Source of the DNA: Terriglobia bacterium
GTDB taxonomy: Bacteria > Acidobacteriota > Terriglobia > Terriglobales > Acidobacteriaceae
Direction of reading: 5' to 3'
Length of the DNA stretch: 55,856 nucleotides
Assembly (NCBI GenBank): GCA_020073645.1
Contig: JAIQET010000024.1
Coordinates: 1 to 55,856 of the forward strand
Position numbers and translations under genes: made by a program. Of the stretch, positions 36,259-44,310 are shown one piece after another. The first letter of the stretch is position 1, and each line of letters starts with the position of its first letter. A model generated the notes under the pieces. That model worked only from the letters and a program-made list of their open reading frames with translations, searched no databases and was not told the origin of the DNA.

Positions 36259-37521
36259 TTAAGCTGACCCCCCACCCAGAGGTGGACCAGTTTCCAGCCC
36301 CGCTCCGCCTGACGGCAGCCGTAAAGCACTGGCCAGACTCTCCGCCAGAATGGCAGGAAGACTGCGATACAGGCGTCGCCGCAGGTCCACGTAACCTTGC
36401 GTGCCGGCGAACAGATCGCACATCAGCTGCCGGAAACTGGGGCTTTTCGCGGTGAATTGCACCATTCGTTCGATCACCGTTTGCCCCATCCAGCGGCCGC
36501 TGTAAAAGCGGTCGGCCACCCGCGCCGCGATCTGAAGTTCGGGCAGGAAATCCTTGCGTAACAACTCTGCATACCTCACGGGCTGCTCCGCCAGCAGCGC
36601 CTGCGACAGCAATTCCGCTGATCGCATCGCGTAGTACAGGCCTTCGCCGGTAATCGGATCGACGAAGCCGGCAGCATCTCCGATCAGGGCCCAGCCCTCG
36701 CCACACACCGGAGTGTCGCGTAACGTTGCAGCCCGCAACGACGGCAGAACGTGGGAGAAAAACTTGGCGTTCGCAAACCTCAGCCCAGATTTCTCCAGCC
36801 ACTGCTCCAGCAGCCGGCGCAGCTCCGCCGCACTCTGATCTTTGAGCTTGCCGCAGATCCCCGCGGAGAAATGATCCGCCCGAGGAAAAATCCAGAGATA
36901 CCCGTGCAGCCCGGCGAGAAACTGGATTTGCATCAGCTGGCTGTGTCCTGGGATGTAGTAGCCGGCCGTGATCATCAGGTCATCACCGGCAAAGGGCTTG
37001 GAGAATTGCGTGCGAAAACGATTGCGCGCCCCGGCAGCGATCACCACGTAAGCGGCGTCCCACCGACCCGTGCTGGTTTGTACCTGCCAGCGTCCGGCGG
37101 AGCGCTCGAGGCCGAGCACATGATCGCGGACGATCTTCGCTCCCGCTTCCTCCGCCTTCTGCTGCAGCAGTCCGTTCAGCACGCAACGGGAAAAAACGGC
37201 GATCGGCTGGCTGAGGTGGAAGGAGACTCGTCGCCCCGACGGGCTGATCAGTTCGCAGTCGCTGACCCAATTGCGTTCCACCTGCGTGTCGCGCAGGAAA
37301 GGCCATGCCACCAGCGCCTTGTGGGTGATGCCGCCGCCGCACGGTTTTTCCCACGCCAGCTTTTCGTCGAAAACAACAACGGCAAGCCCCGCGCGGGCGA
37401 GCGTCGCCGCAGCCAACGCCCCGGCCGGACCCCCGCCAACGACCGCGATGGGCTTCGAATCGGGCAAGCAATCCAATTGTAGAGGTGGGCCTCGCCATGG
37501 CTCAACCCCTACGAGTTTCAC
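36259..37521 (-). CDS. FAD-dependent oxidoreductase, geranylgeranyl-reductase-like
   Basis: 420 residues. The FAD motif VVGGGPAGALAAATLARAG is near the N-terminus, with PCGGGITHKAL after it and GEGWALIGDAAGFVDPITGE in the middle, all typical of the geranylgeranyl reductase/FixC-like family that saturates isoprenoid chains. Menaquinone or lipid tail reduction is a plausible role. The start is uncertain: GTG at 37521 adds about 23 residues before the FAD motif. It lies just downstream of an S9 peptidase gene and is convergent with the flavoprotein of the cytochrome locus. Confidence 0.83.
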   Translation of the reverse strand: MKLVGVEPWRGPPLQLDCLPDSKPIAVVGGGPAGALAAATLARAGLAVVVFDEKLAWEKPCGGGITHKALVAWPFLRDTQVERNWVSDCELISPSGRRVSFHLSQPIAVFSRCVLNGLLQQKAEEAGAKIVRDHVLGLERSAGRWQVQTSTGRWDAAYVVIAAGARNRFRTQFSKPFAGDDLMITAGYYIPGHSQLMQIQFLAGLHGYLWIFPRADHFSAGICGKLKDQSAAELRRLLEQWLEKSGLRFANAKFFSHVLPSLRAATLRDTPVCGEGWALIGDAAGFVDPITGEGLYYAMRSAELLSQALLAEQPVRYAELLRKDFLPELQIAARVADRFYSGRWMGQTVIERMVQFTAKSPSFRQLMCDLFAGTQGYVDLRRRLYRSLPAILAESLASALRLPSGGAGLETGPPLGGGSA

Positions 37522-37567
37522 TCGATTCGGTTTTCTCTTTGGTTGAGCTGTTTCGGGAACAGCGCTG

Positions 37568-39517
37568 TCATTGCCCTCTCAGGTACTTATCAAACCACTC
37601 CACTGTCCTCCGTATGGCATCAATCTGGTTCTCGCGCTTCTCGAAGCCATGACCTTCATTCGAGTAATAGTGCGCGTCCACCACCTTGCCGTCCTTCTTG
37701 AGCAGGCCGACAACCTGCTCCGCCTCCTCCTTGGGTACGCGGGGATCGTTCTCGCCCTGCAGTACCAACAGAGGTGCCTTGACGTTATGGATGAAGCTAA
37801 TCGGCGAAGTGGCGTCGTACACTTTGCGGTCCTTCTCCGGATCGCCCAAAAGGCTCTTCTCGTACTCCTGCAGTTCGGGGTCTTCATGCTGCAGCATGGT
37901 CAGCCAGTTGATAATCCCAAATAGCTCTACTCCGGCTGCCCAGGTGTCCGGGGTTTTGCCGACTGCCATCAGCGTCATATAGCCGCCATAGGAACCGCCG
38001 GTGATGCCGATCTTCTTGGCATTGACGTAGCCAGTAGCCTCAAGGAACTTGGCGGCATAGACTTCGTCCTGCAAGTCTCCTCCGCCGAGGTCCTGGTAGT
38101 TGGCTTTCTGAAACTCCATCCCGTACCCGGTAGAGCCCCGCACGTTGGGTGCGATGCAGATGTAACCGCGCGACACCAGTGCAGCAATCCGCGGACTGAA
38201 GTACTCCACCGTCTGGCCCGTAGGTCCTCCATGGGGCAGAACCAAGGCGGGATTGGTTCCATCCCGCTTCAGATTGAACGGCACCCACAGCAGAGCACTG
38301 ACCGTCTTTCCGTCGAAGGTCTTATAGTGCACGATCTGGGCTGGCGCGATGGGAGTGATTGTCAGGCTGGCAACGGCGGAAAATGTTAGTTGCGTCGCAT
38401 GGCGATGGGCGATGTCGTACACCCAGAGGTCTCCGGGTTGCACCGAACTCTCGTGCGAAACCATCAGGCGATCACCGCCGGGAGAAAAGGCGGGATTGCC
38501 GGAGAACGTGTTCAGTCCTCCCGGCACGTCAATCTTCTCGGCCCGCAGGCTGCCGCGATCCGCCAGGTACGCGTCGCTTCTCCCGTCTTCGTTGATGACG
38601 TAAGTGAACCATTTACCGTCTGGAGAAAAGTCGCCGGAATTGGCTTCCCACTTGGTATCCGTGGCCCAGGATAACTTCTTCGTCGCGATGTCGAGCAGCG
38701 CGACATTCTGATAGCCACCTTTCTCATTGGACGTGACCAGGAGCGTTGTCCCGTCCGGCGATAGCGAGGAAGCCGTGTAGAGGATGTTTCCCTTGTGGGC
38801 AGTCAGGTTCTCGCTCTTGCCGCTGGCCACATCGATGGCGTAGACATCGGCGTCGGTGAAAGCAACTTCGACACGGTTGGCGAATAAAGTGGCGCCGTCG
38901 CGGCTCCAGGCCAAGGCGTTCCAGGAATGATTCGTCGTAGCTTCGTTGGTCAGTTGACGAACCTTCCTCGTCTTCCAGTCGAGCAGCGCGATGTTGTATA
39001 CCCTGCCGTCCTTCGGTTTCCGGCTCAGCGCTGTCGTGCTACCGTCACGCGACCACAGCGGATTTTCCTCGCGGACATCAGCTGTATTGGTGAGGTTGAT
39101 GACCTCGCCCCCATTGCCGGGCACGGCGTACAAGTCCCAAAGTTCATTTCCGGCTTTGTCCTGCTGGAACACGATCCAGTTGCCGTCCGGCGACCAGGCG
39201 CCACTGTACTGGCGATCATCCGATTGCGTGAGCTGAATGGGCCATCCTCCGCCCGCGTTGACCTTCCACAAATTCTGCCGCCCCGACATGTCGGTGGTGA
39301 ACAGCACTTGCTTCCCGTCCGGAGACCAGGCGGCGCTGGATACCGAACGCGTGTAGTACAGATCATCGATCGGAATTGGCCGCGCACCGGCATGCATCGC
39401 CGATGCAATCGACTGCGGATCGGTGATCGGACGATCATCCGGGCCGGAACCGGCCAGCGCTGGCAGGCAGCTACAAACCAGCAGCCAGACACACAGGAAG
39501 GGCTTGCCAACCTTCAT
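37568..39517 (-). CDS. S9 family serine peptidase with TolB-like propeller
   Basis: 649 residues. The ATG at 39517 has GGAGG upstream and opens a signal peptide (FLCVWLLVCSCLPALA). An N-terminal WD/TolB-like propeller (repeated WSPDGK motifs) precedes an alpha/beta hydrolase domain with the Ser in GGSYGGYM, the Asp in GENDPRVP and the His in NEGHGF. This is the prolyl-oligopeptidase/acyl-aminoacyl-peptidase type. It would cleave peptides in the periplasm. A 10-bp hairpin lies about 60-80 bases upstream. Confidence 0.93.
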   Translation of the reverse strand: MKVGKPFLCVWLLVCSCLPALAGSGPDDRPITDPQSIASAMHAGARPIPIDDLYYTRSVSSAAWSPDGKQVLFTTDMSGRQNLWKVNAGGGWPIQLTQSDDRQYSGAWSPDGNWIVFQQDKAGNELWDLYAVPGNGGEVINLTNTADVREENPLWSRDGSTTALSRKPKDGRVYNIALLDWKTRKVRQLTNEATTNHSWNALAWSRDGATLFANRVEVAFTDADVYAIDVASGKSENLTAHKGNILYTASSLSPDGTTLLVTSNEKGGYQNVALLDIATKKLSWATDTKWEANSGDFSPDGKWFTYVINEDGRSDAYLADRGSLRAEKIDVPGGLNTFSGNPAFSPGGDRLMVSHESSVQPGDLWVYDIAHRHATQLTFSAVASLTITPIAPAQIVHYKTFDGKTVSALLWVPFNLKRDGTNPALVLPHGGPTGQTVEYFSPRIAALVSRGYICIAPNVRGSTGYGMEFQKANYQDLGGGDLQDEVYAAKFLEATGYVNAKKIGITGGSYGGYMTLMAVGKTPDTWAAGVELFGIINWLTMLQHEDPELQEYEKSLLGDPEKDRKVYDATSPISFIHNVKAPLLVLQGENDPRVPKEEAEQVVGLLKKDGKVVDAHYYSNEGHGFEKRENQIDAIRRTVEWFDKYLRGQ

Positions 39518-39574
39518 ACGGACCTCCGGGTGATGCAAGATATATAGGAAAAGGGCCGAGGTCTCAGACAGCAC

Positions 39575-39599
39575 AACGCCTCCCGTACTGGGAGGCGTT
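39575..39599. repeat. Perfect 10-bp hairpin upstream of the S9 peptidase
   Basis: AACGCCTCCC and GGGAGGCGTT enclose GTACT. No T-run follows on either strand. It may end transcripts of the 91-residue gene or lie in the leader of the peptidase mRNA. Confidence 0.55.
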
Positions 39600-39679
39600 A
39601 CACCAGGAACACAATGAACATAGAAAATACTCACGCGGGATCCACCGGCCACCACTGGTCAACCGATGATGTCAGCCGA

Positions 39680-39955
39680 TCACTGCACCTGGTTCAGGCC
39701 CTGGTAGATGGCCATCCCCGCTATCACCAGGATCATGAGACCGGAGACAACCCCGAGCACTTTCACATAGGGAGAAATCTGGTTCACCTTGTGCATGATC
39801 TCGGCCTGCTCCGCCTGCATGTGGGATTCGGACTCGTCCAGGAACAACTGATCATCTTCGTGCATCGTGAGCGTGCTGCGGTAGATCAGGAGGATCACCA
39901 GGATCCCAGTGAGAACTCCCCAGCTAATGAGCAGCCATACCATGGGCGACGACAT
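39680..39955 (-). CDS. Small two-helix membrane protein
   Basis: 91 residues. Two hydrophobic helices (about 6-24 and 66-85) flank a charged, acidic middle segment (MHEDDQLFLDESESHMQAEQ). I do not recognise the family. It is leftward, divergent from the A-type Fe-S carrier gene, and upstream of the S9 peptidase in the same direction. Confidence 0.65.
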   Translation of the reverse strand: MSSPMVWLLISWGVLTGILVILLIYRSTLTMHEDDQLFLDESESHMQAEQAEIMHKVNQISPYVKVLGVVSGLMILVIAGMAIYQGLNQVQ

Positions 39956-40177
39956 GGGCCACCTCGGGTGCTGATCTTTAAGCCACTCCCACGTCTCCAG
40001 AGGGTGGGGTCCTGCCCACCGCCGGCTCGGGGTAAGGGCTCAAGCAGATTATAGCCCGGAATTGAAAACGCAAGCGTTTTGTTTACCTCTGCGACCCTGG
40101 GGTTCCCCGGGTCATCTATTAGAGTGTGAGGATTCGGCTGAGGCGTGGTAAGCTACTCCCAGACGTGAGGACGGCTT

Positions 40178-40186
40178 TGTTATAAT
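40178..40186 (+). promoter_or_regulatory. Extended -10 promoter of the Fe-S carrier gene
   Basis: TGTTATAAT is a perfect TGn-TATAAT, 30 bases before the ATG. No good -35 box is seen, which is usual for extended -10 promoters. Confidence 0.55.
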
Positions 40187-40216
40187 CCCCGTACTAATAG
40201 TTTCAAGGAGATACAA

Positions 40217-40582
40217 ATGGCAACGACAACCACCCCGGATGTGAAGCCCAAAACGGCTCCCGTCACCCTGACCCCCAATGCGGTTGCGAAGGTCAAGGAA
40301 ATCATGGCGCAACAGAATCCTGTCCCTGGCGGCTTGCGGGTCGGGGTTGTCGGCGGCGGCTGCTCCGGCTTCTCCTACTCCATGTCATTTGAAAACAGCT
40401 CCGGCCTGATGGACAAGGTGTTCGACATGGATGGTCTGAAGGTTTTTGTCGACGCCACCTCGGTCATGTATCTGAACGGCTGCGTCGTGGATTACGTCGA
40501 GACGCTCGAAGGCGCCGGCTTCAAGTTCGAGAATCCCAACGTGAAGAGCACCTGCGGCTGCGGGTCCTCTTTCAGCGTGTAA
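40217..40582 (+). CDS. erpA: A-type iron-sulfur cluster carrier (ErpA/IscA family)
   Basis: 121 residues. The three conserved Cys are Cys49 (GGGCSGFSY) and Cys113/Cys115 (STCGCGSSF) at the C-terminus. The Gly-rich GGGCSGF form is closer to ErpA than to IscA. AAGGAG lies upstream of the ATG. It delivers Fe-S clusters to apoproteins in the cytoplasm; the window encodes several Fe-S proteins, but this gene is a separate unit with its own promoter and terminator. Confidence 0.92.
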   Translation: MATTTTPDVKPKTAPVTLTPNAVAKVKEIMAQQNPVPGGLRVGVVGGGCSGFSYSMSFENSSGLMDKVFDMDGLKVFVDATSVMYLNGCVVDYVETLEGAGFKFENPNVKSTCGCGSSFSV

Positions 40583-40609
40583 TCACCAAGGAAACACAGA
40601 AATCAGAAC

Positions 40610-40642
40610 GCCTCATCGCCCGGCGATGGGGCTTTTGCTTTT
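40610..40642 (+). terminator. Rho-independent terminator of the Fe-S carrier gene
   Basis: The stem GCCTCATCG pairs with CGATGGGGC (one T-G pair) around CCCGG, followed by TTTTGCTTTT. Confidence 0.8.
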
Positions 40643-40667
40643 CGTTGCTCGGCTGGCCGTGAACCTG

Positions 40668-41441
40668 CTACTGCGGAGGCTGTAAGGCTTGCGGTGTGCT
40701 CGGGGGTGTGGGCTGGCCCGGAATGCCACCCGGTTGCCCGCCCGTGGTTCCCCCTTGCAGCGGCGGCTGCGCCGGAGTATTGAGCAGGCCCCCGCGGTCC
40801 GTGCTTGGGTCGTAGATGAACTGCCACTGGTAATAGTGTTCCTTCTTGTTGAACACTCGGATCGTCTTTTCTTTGCTTGTGCTCGCCACTCCTACGATCG
40901 GCCCTCCGCCGAAGACCTGGTTGCCCGGCTGCTGCTCGTTGGGATCCTGCGCTGCGGGAGCTATGTCCTCACCCTCGGTTGCCTGGGTCTCCGGCCCGGA
41001 AGGTCCGCTCAGGCCCCGCACTGGGCCTTGGGTAACCTGCTGCAGACTTGCAGGATTGAGTCCGATCGCCTGGGCCCCGGCAATCCCAGGTGCGAACGTT
41101 AGTTGCACTTCTCCCAGGTGAAGCAGCTTGAAGTCCTTCCCGGTGATGGGGTCCTTGTAGCGCTTACGCAGGAAGCGCAGGTTGTTGGTGTTCTCCAGGT
41201 CCTCGATGCGGGTCGGATAACGGCCGAATTTCTTGACGTAGTGGCGCACCGCGCGCGCGTACTGCACCCCACGATGAACCAGTTCCTCCTCGCGGTCCCG
41301 CTTGACCTCAAACACAACGCTGGGAGCGATGGCTGCCGCTGCAATCGCCAGCATGGCTACGAATAACATCAGGATGATCATGATGTATCCGCGCTGGCCC
41401 TCCGCGCACGGCCCACGACGAGATTTCGTGGTCAACTTCAT
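40668..41441 (-). CDS. Pseudopilin-like protein (GspG-type)
   Basis: 257 residues. A basic leader ending in RGY precedes a hydrophobic helix (IMIILMLFVAMLAIAAAAIA), the class III prepilin arrangement, but the usual Glu at mature position 5 is absent. The following part (ARAVRHYVKKFGRYPTRIEDL, DPITGKDF) resembles type II secretion/pilus minor pilins. The C-terminal 120 residues are Pro/Gly/Gln-rich. It is the last gene of the leftward pilus cluster. Confidence 0.75.
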   Translation of the reverse strand: MKLTTKSRRGPCAEGQRGYIMIILMLFVAMLAIAAAAIAPSVVFEVKRDREEELVHRGVQYARAVRHYVKKFGRYPTRIEDLENTNNLRFLRKRYKDPITGKDFKLLHLGEVQLTFAPGIAGAQAIGLNPASLQQVTQGPVRGLSGPSGPETQATEGEDIAPAAQDPNEQQPGNQVFGGGPIVGVASTSKEKTIRVFNKKEHYYQWQFIYDPSTDRGGLLNTPAQPPLQGGTTGGQPGGIPGQPTPPSTPQALQPPQ

Positions 41442-41532
41442 GATAAGAACTGCCTAACTTGGTGATCGTGCAATTTTGAGATGTCGATGCGCGCCAGGAA
41501 TTCCCAAATTACAAGATTACCCAATTGCAAAA

Positions 41533-42126
41533 TCACCCCTGGGTCAGCGGAATGCTCTGCCGGTTGTTGTTGAGCACGTCCTCGATCTCCACGGACTGAG
41601 GCGTGATGTGCAGGACCTTGTATCGCCGGTCGACAATGTCGCCTTCGGCAGCGACAAAAATATCATCGCCCTGCGAAAGGAAAATCTTCTTCGGCTCACC
41701 CACCCGGTTGGCAAAGCCAAAAAACTTCAGATTGATAGGCGGGGGCGGAGGGGGTCCCGTCGGCTGGGGTGGCTCCACTTTGGCATGATCCGTGGCTCCT
41801 GTCCCCTCGGACTCCGGTATCTCCACTCCGGCCTGGAAGATGTTCCGTCCCGTGCCCTCGTACTTGGTATCTTCACTGGCCTTCAGCCAGTCGAATCGCA
41901 GGGTCGGGTCGAGTGAGCGCGGCGTTGTATCCACCTTTTTCCCGCGAGCCTGGGACCGCGAAGCCGTCGTGACCGTTGGTGTGGCGGGCGTACTCGCCGC
42001 CGCAGTTGCGGACGGCGCCGGCGAACCGAGGGAGGTCCACAGGAACCGCCCCACCAGCACAATCGCCAGTCCGGCCAGCACCAGCGCCAAGATCAGCTTG
42101 GTCCGATTTTCCGCTCCGACTTTCAC
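41533..42126 (-). CDS. PilP-like inner-membrane alignment protein (candidate)
   Basis: 197 residues. One N-terminal membrane helix (LILALVLAGLAIVLVGRF) is followed by a Pro/Thr-rich linker and a C-terminal beta domain (INLKFFGFANRVGEPKKIFL to YKVLHITPQSVEIEDV) resembling the HR domain of GspC/PilP. It lacks a lipobox, unlike typical PilP. The GTG start follows the pilO stop with no gap. Position after pilM-pilN-pilO supports the PilP role. Confidence 0.7.
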   Translation of the reverse strand: MKVGAENRTKLILALVLAGLAIVLVGRFLWTSLGSPAPSATAAASTPATPTVTTASRSQARGKKVDTTPRSLDPTLRFDWLKASEDTKYEGTGRNIFQAGVEIPESEGTGATDHAKVEPPQPTGPPPPPPINLKFFGFANRVGEPKKIFLSQGDDIFVAAEGDIVDRRYKVLHITPQSVEIEDVLNNNRQSIPLTQG

Positions 42127-42666
42127 CTAGGCCCCTGTCTTCAAATACGTTTCCAGTCTCATCTGCAAGCGGACGGTGCCACCCTGCGCACCGCCCAGTT
42201 CCACACTGTCGATAATGAACAGCAAATTGTCTCGCTCCAAGGCGTTGATGAAGCGAACCACCTGCAGGTAGTCGCCCGAGAGGTCGGCATCGATCACAAC
42301 AGGACGCAATCCCACCGGTTCGGGGTCCTTTAGCTTGTACGTGACCTGGCCGATCTTGACCCCGCTCTGAGACGCCAGTTTTCCCACTTCTGCCGAAATC
42401 GCCGAATCCTGGCCCGGTAGCCGGTCCTTGTAGAATTCCTCGATCTGCTGGTGTGCCGCCTCGATTTTCTTGTCCATACCGCGCAGCGGTTCCACCTCGC
42501 GGGTTCTCCCCTGCAACTCCTTCCAGAGCTGCTTCATTTCCTCCGTGCGAGACCTCTCCGAACCGACCAACGGAGAGAGCAGCAGGGCCGCGGCCGCCAC
42601 ATCCAGCAGCACCAGGACGGCCAGCGTGATCTTCACCTTTTGCCGAGTATCTCTGAGGTCTGGCAT
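42127..42666 (-). CDS. pilO: Type IV pilus inner-membrane protein PilO
   Basis: 179 residues. A single N-terminal membrane helix (ITLAVLVLLDVAAAALLLSP), a coiled coil (about 35-80), then a ferredoxin-like fold (LSGDYLQVVRFINALER). The start overlaps the pilN stop as TAATG. With PilM and PilN it forms the inner-membrane platform that links the motor to the secretin. Confidence 0.85.
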   Translation of the reverse strand: MPDLRDTRQKVKITLAVLVLLDVAAAALLLSPLVGSERSRTEEMKQLWKELQGRTREVEPLRGMDKKIEAAHQQIEEFYKDRLPGQDSAISAEVGKLASQSGVKIGQVTYKLKDPEPVGLRPVVIDADLSGDYLQVVRFINALERDNLLFIIDSVELGGAQGGTVRLQMRLETYLKTGA

Positions 42667-43268
42667 TACGGTCTGCTCCCGGGTTTGGGTGTGCTGGCGC
42701 TGGCTGCTTCCGGCACGTAGACAGCGCTGATGTCGAATTGCACACTGTCACCTTGTCCGGTCACAGTCCGCTCCTGCTCGATGCGAGTCTGCTGAAACCG
42801 CTGCGAGTCCTCCATCTTCTCAACCAGCGCCAGCGCGTGTTCTCGCGAGTCGCCTGCGACAATCAGCTTGATAGTGAGTTGGTTGTCGGGCGCTAGTTCC
42901 GGGCGGATCGACATCACGTGCAGGCGCGCCGGCATGATCCGTTCCAGGTCTTCAAACACCCTGGTCCACGAGAACGTCTTGCGCTGGAACAGATCATTGA
43001 GGAACTGGGAACGGTCCCGTGTGCTGCGATTCTCCGGCCGGCTCAGCAGCGCTTCCGCCTGCGCTTTCTCGCGGTCGCGTTCCGCAATCTGCTCCTGCCG
43101 CTGGCGGATCAAGTTGCGATCTTGCCGTGCCGTGAGCAACCCTGCGATAGCGCCGTACAGCAGCAGTAGGGTGAGAATCCCCAGTCCGGCTACCGCTCCG
43201 CCCCAGCGCAACCAGAACCGCCACTGATCTTCATACGGCTGGGTCGCGAGATTGATCTCCACGCGCAT
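42666..43268 (-). CDS. pilN: Type IV pilus inner-membrane protein PilN
   Basis: 200 residues from the ATG at 43268, which opens the PilN signature RVEINLATQPYED, the motif that binds PilM. A membrane helix follows (GLGILTLLLLYGAIAGLL), then a coiled coil and a ferredoxin-like domain. It starts two bases after the pilM stop; an in-frame upstream start would overlap pilM and is less likely. Confidence 0.87.
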   Translation of the reverse strand: MRVEINLATQPYEDQWRFWLRWGGAVAGLGILTLLLLYGAIAGLLTARQDRNLIRQRQEQIAERDREKAQAEALLSRPENRSTRDRSQFLNDLFQRKTFSWTRVFEDLERIMPARLHVMSIRPELAPDNQLTIKLIVAGDSREHALALVEKMEDSQRFQQTRIEQERTVTGQGDSVQFDISAVYVPEAASASTPKPGSRP

Positions 43269-43270
43269 GT

Positions 43271-44167
43271 TTAGCAAAGCAGGGCCCCCACCACCCCGGC
43301 CATTCTCCACCGCGGAACCGAACCCACACTCGCACCCAACTGCGAAGCGGAAACCAGTTCCTGCACCTCGGCCCCGGTCTGGGCCCGCAGCGCCGGCGCA
43401 GCTCCGCCGGATTCCGGCAGGCCGGCTACAAATATCTGATCGATGTTCAAGTGATACGTGTCCTGGAAAAACACTACGGAAGGATAGACTTCCTCCGCCA
43501 GTTGCTCGCCGGTGATGGTCACGCCGCGGGTGTTCTCCAGCGTGCGGAACAGCAGCAACTGCTGGTTCTCCAGGATCGCAATGCTGGTGGTGCGGGCATC
43601 CACTTTCACCACCAGGGTGGGCCGACCCGCGTCCGCCGCTCCCAACGCCGCCAGCATCGAAGGCAGCACGATCCCCGGGCTGTATCCGGCTTCGCGGAAC
43701 GCCGACTCGTAGTCCTCCACCACGCTGGTCAGCGCCACCGCCGCAATCACACGTACGCCGCTGCCGGAAGGTTGCGCCTGATAGGAGACCTTCGCTTTAT
43801 CCACATCAAACGGCAGCGATTTCTTCAGCCGGAAGCGCACCACGCCCTCCGCTTCCTCCCGGTTGGGAGGAAGCTCTTCAAAATCGAGCAGCGCTACACG
43901 CACCGCGGCATCGGGTAGCACCGCCACCACGTCGTGTGAGCGCCCGCCTACGCTGCCCAGGACTTCGCGAATGGTCTGGTGCACGGACCCGTGCTCGCGC
44001 AGGTTGGGCTCGATCAGGTCCGGCACCACGCTGCCCGGCGCCAGTTCGTGCGAGGCGCACATCTCCACGATCCCGCCGTTGTCCGCCACCCGGCCTGCCA
44101 GCACCCGGTCGGGTGCGATTTCGCAGGCCAGCTTGGGCTTTGATCCGGACTTGAATTTCGTGTTCAT
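43271..44167 (-). CDS. pilM: Type IV pilus actin-like protein PilM
   Basis: About 298 residues from the ATG at 44167; in-frame starts up to 44221 cannot be excluded. The actin/FtsA-like fold is shown by LACEIAPDRVLAGRV, VVAVLPDAAVRVALLDF, PTLVVKVDARTTSIAI and ITGEQLAEEVYPS. It is cytoplasmic and binds the PilN N-terminus. Gene order pilM-pilN-pilO supports the call. Confidence 0.85.
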   Translation of the reverse strand: MNTKFKSGSKPKLACEIAPDRVLAGRVADNGGIVEMCASHELAPGSVVPDLIEPNLREHGSVHQTIREVLGSVGGRSHDVVAVLPDAAVRVALLDFEELPPNREEAEGVVRFRLKKSLPFDVDKAKVSYQAQPSGSGVRVIAAVALTSVVEDYESAFREAGYSPGIVLPSMLAALGAADAGRPTLVVKVDARTTSIAILENQQLLLFRTLENTRGVTITGEQLAEEVYPSVVFFQDTYHLNIDQIFVAGLPESGGAAPALRAQTGAEVQELVSASQLGASVGSVPRWRMAGVVGALLC

Positions 44168-44310
44168 CGTTCTAACCATCAAAACTCGATTACGAGGGAA
44201 ATGCAATATCTGGAAGGGCACTGCGAAGGGTGACCTTCTGCCGTATTTCTCTCAGGTAGAGGCGCAGCTTGCTGCGTCTCGGTGGTGTCTCGCCTGGCTC
44301 TGCACCTCGG

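Noticed and set aside
34820..36802. 660-codon minus-strand frame over the flavoprotein gene
   Set aside because: Antisense to a gene with clear Fe-S, FAD and NAD(P) motifs, and it runs into the next gene's other frame.
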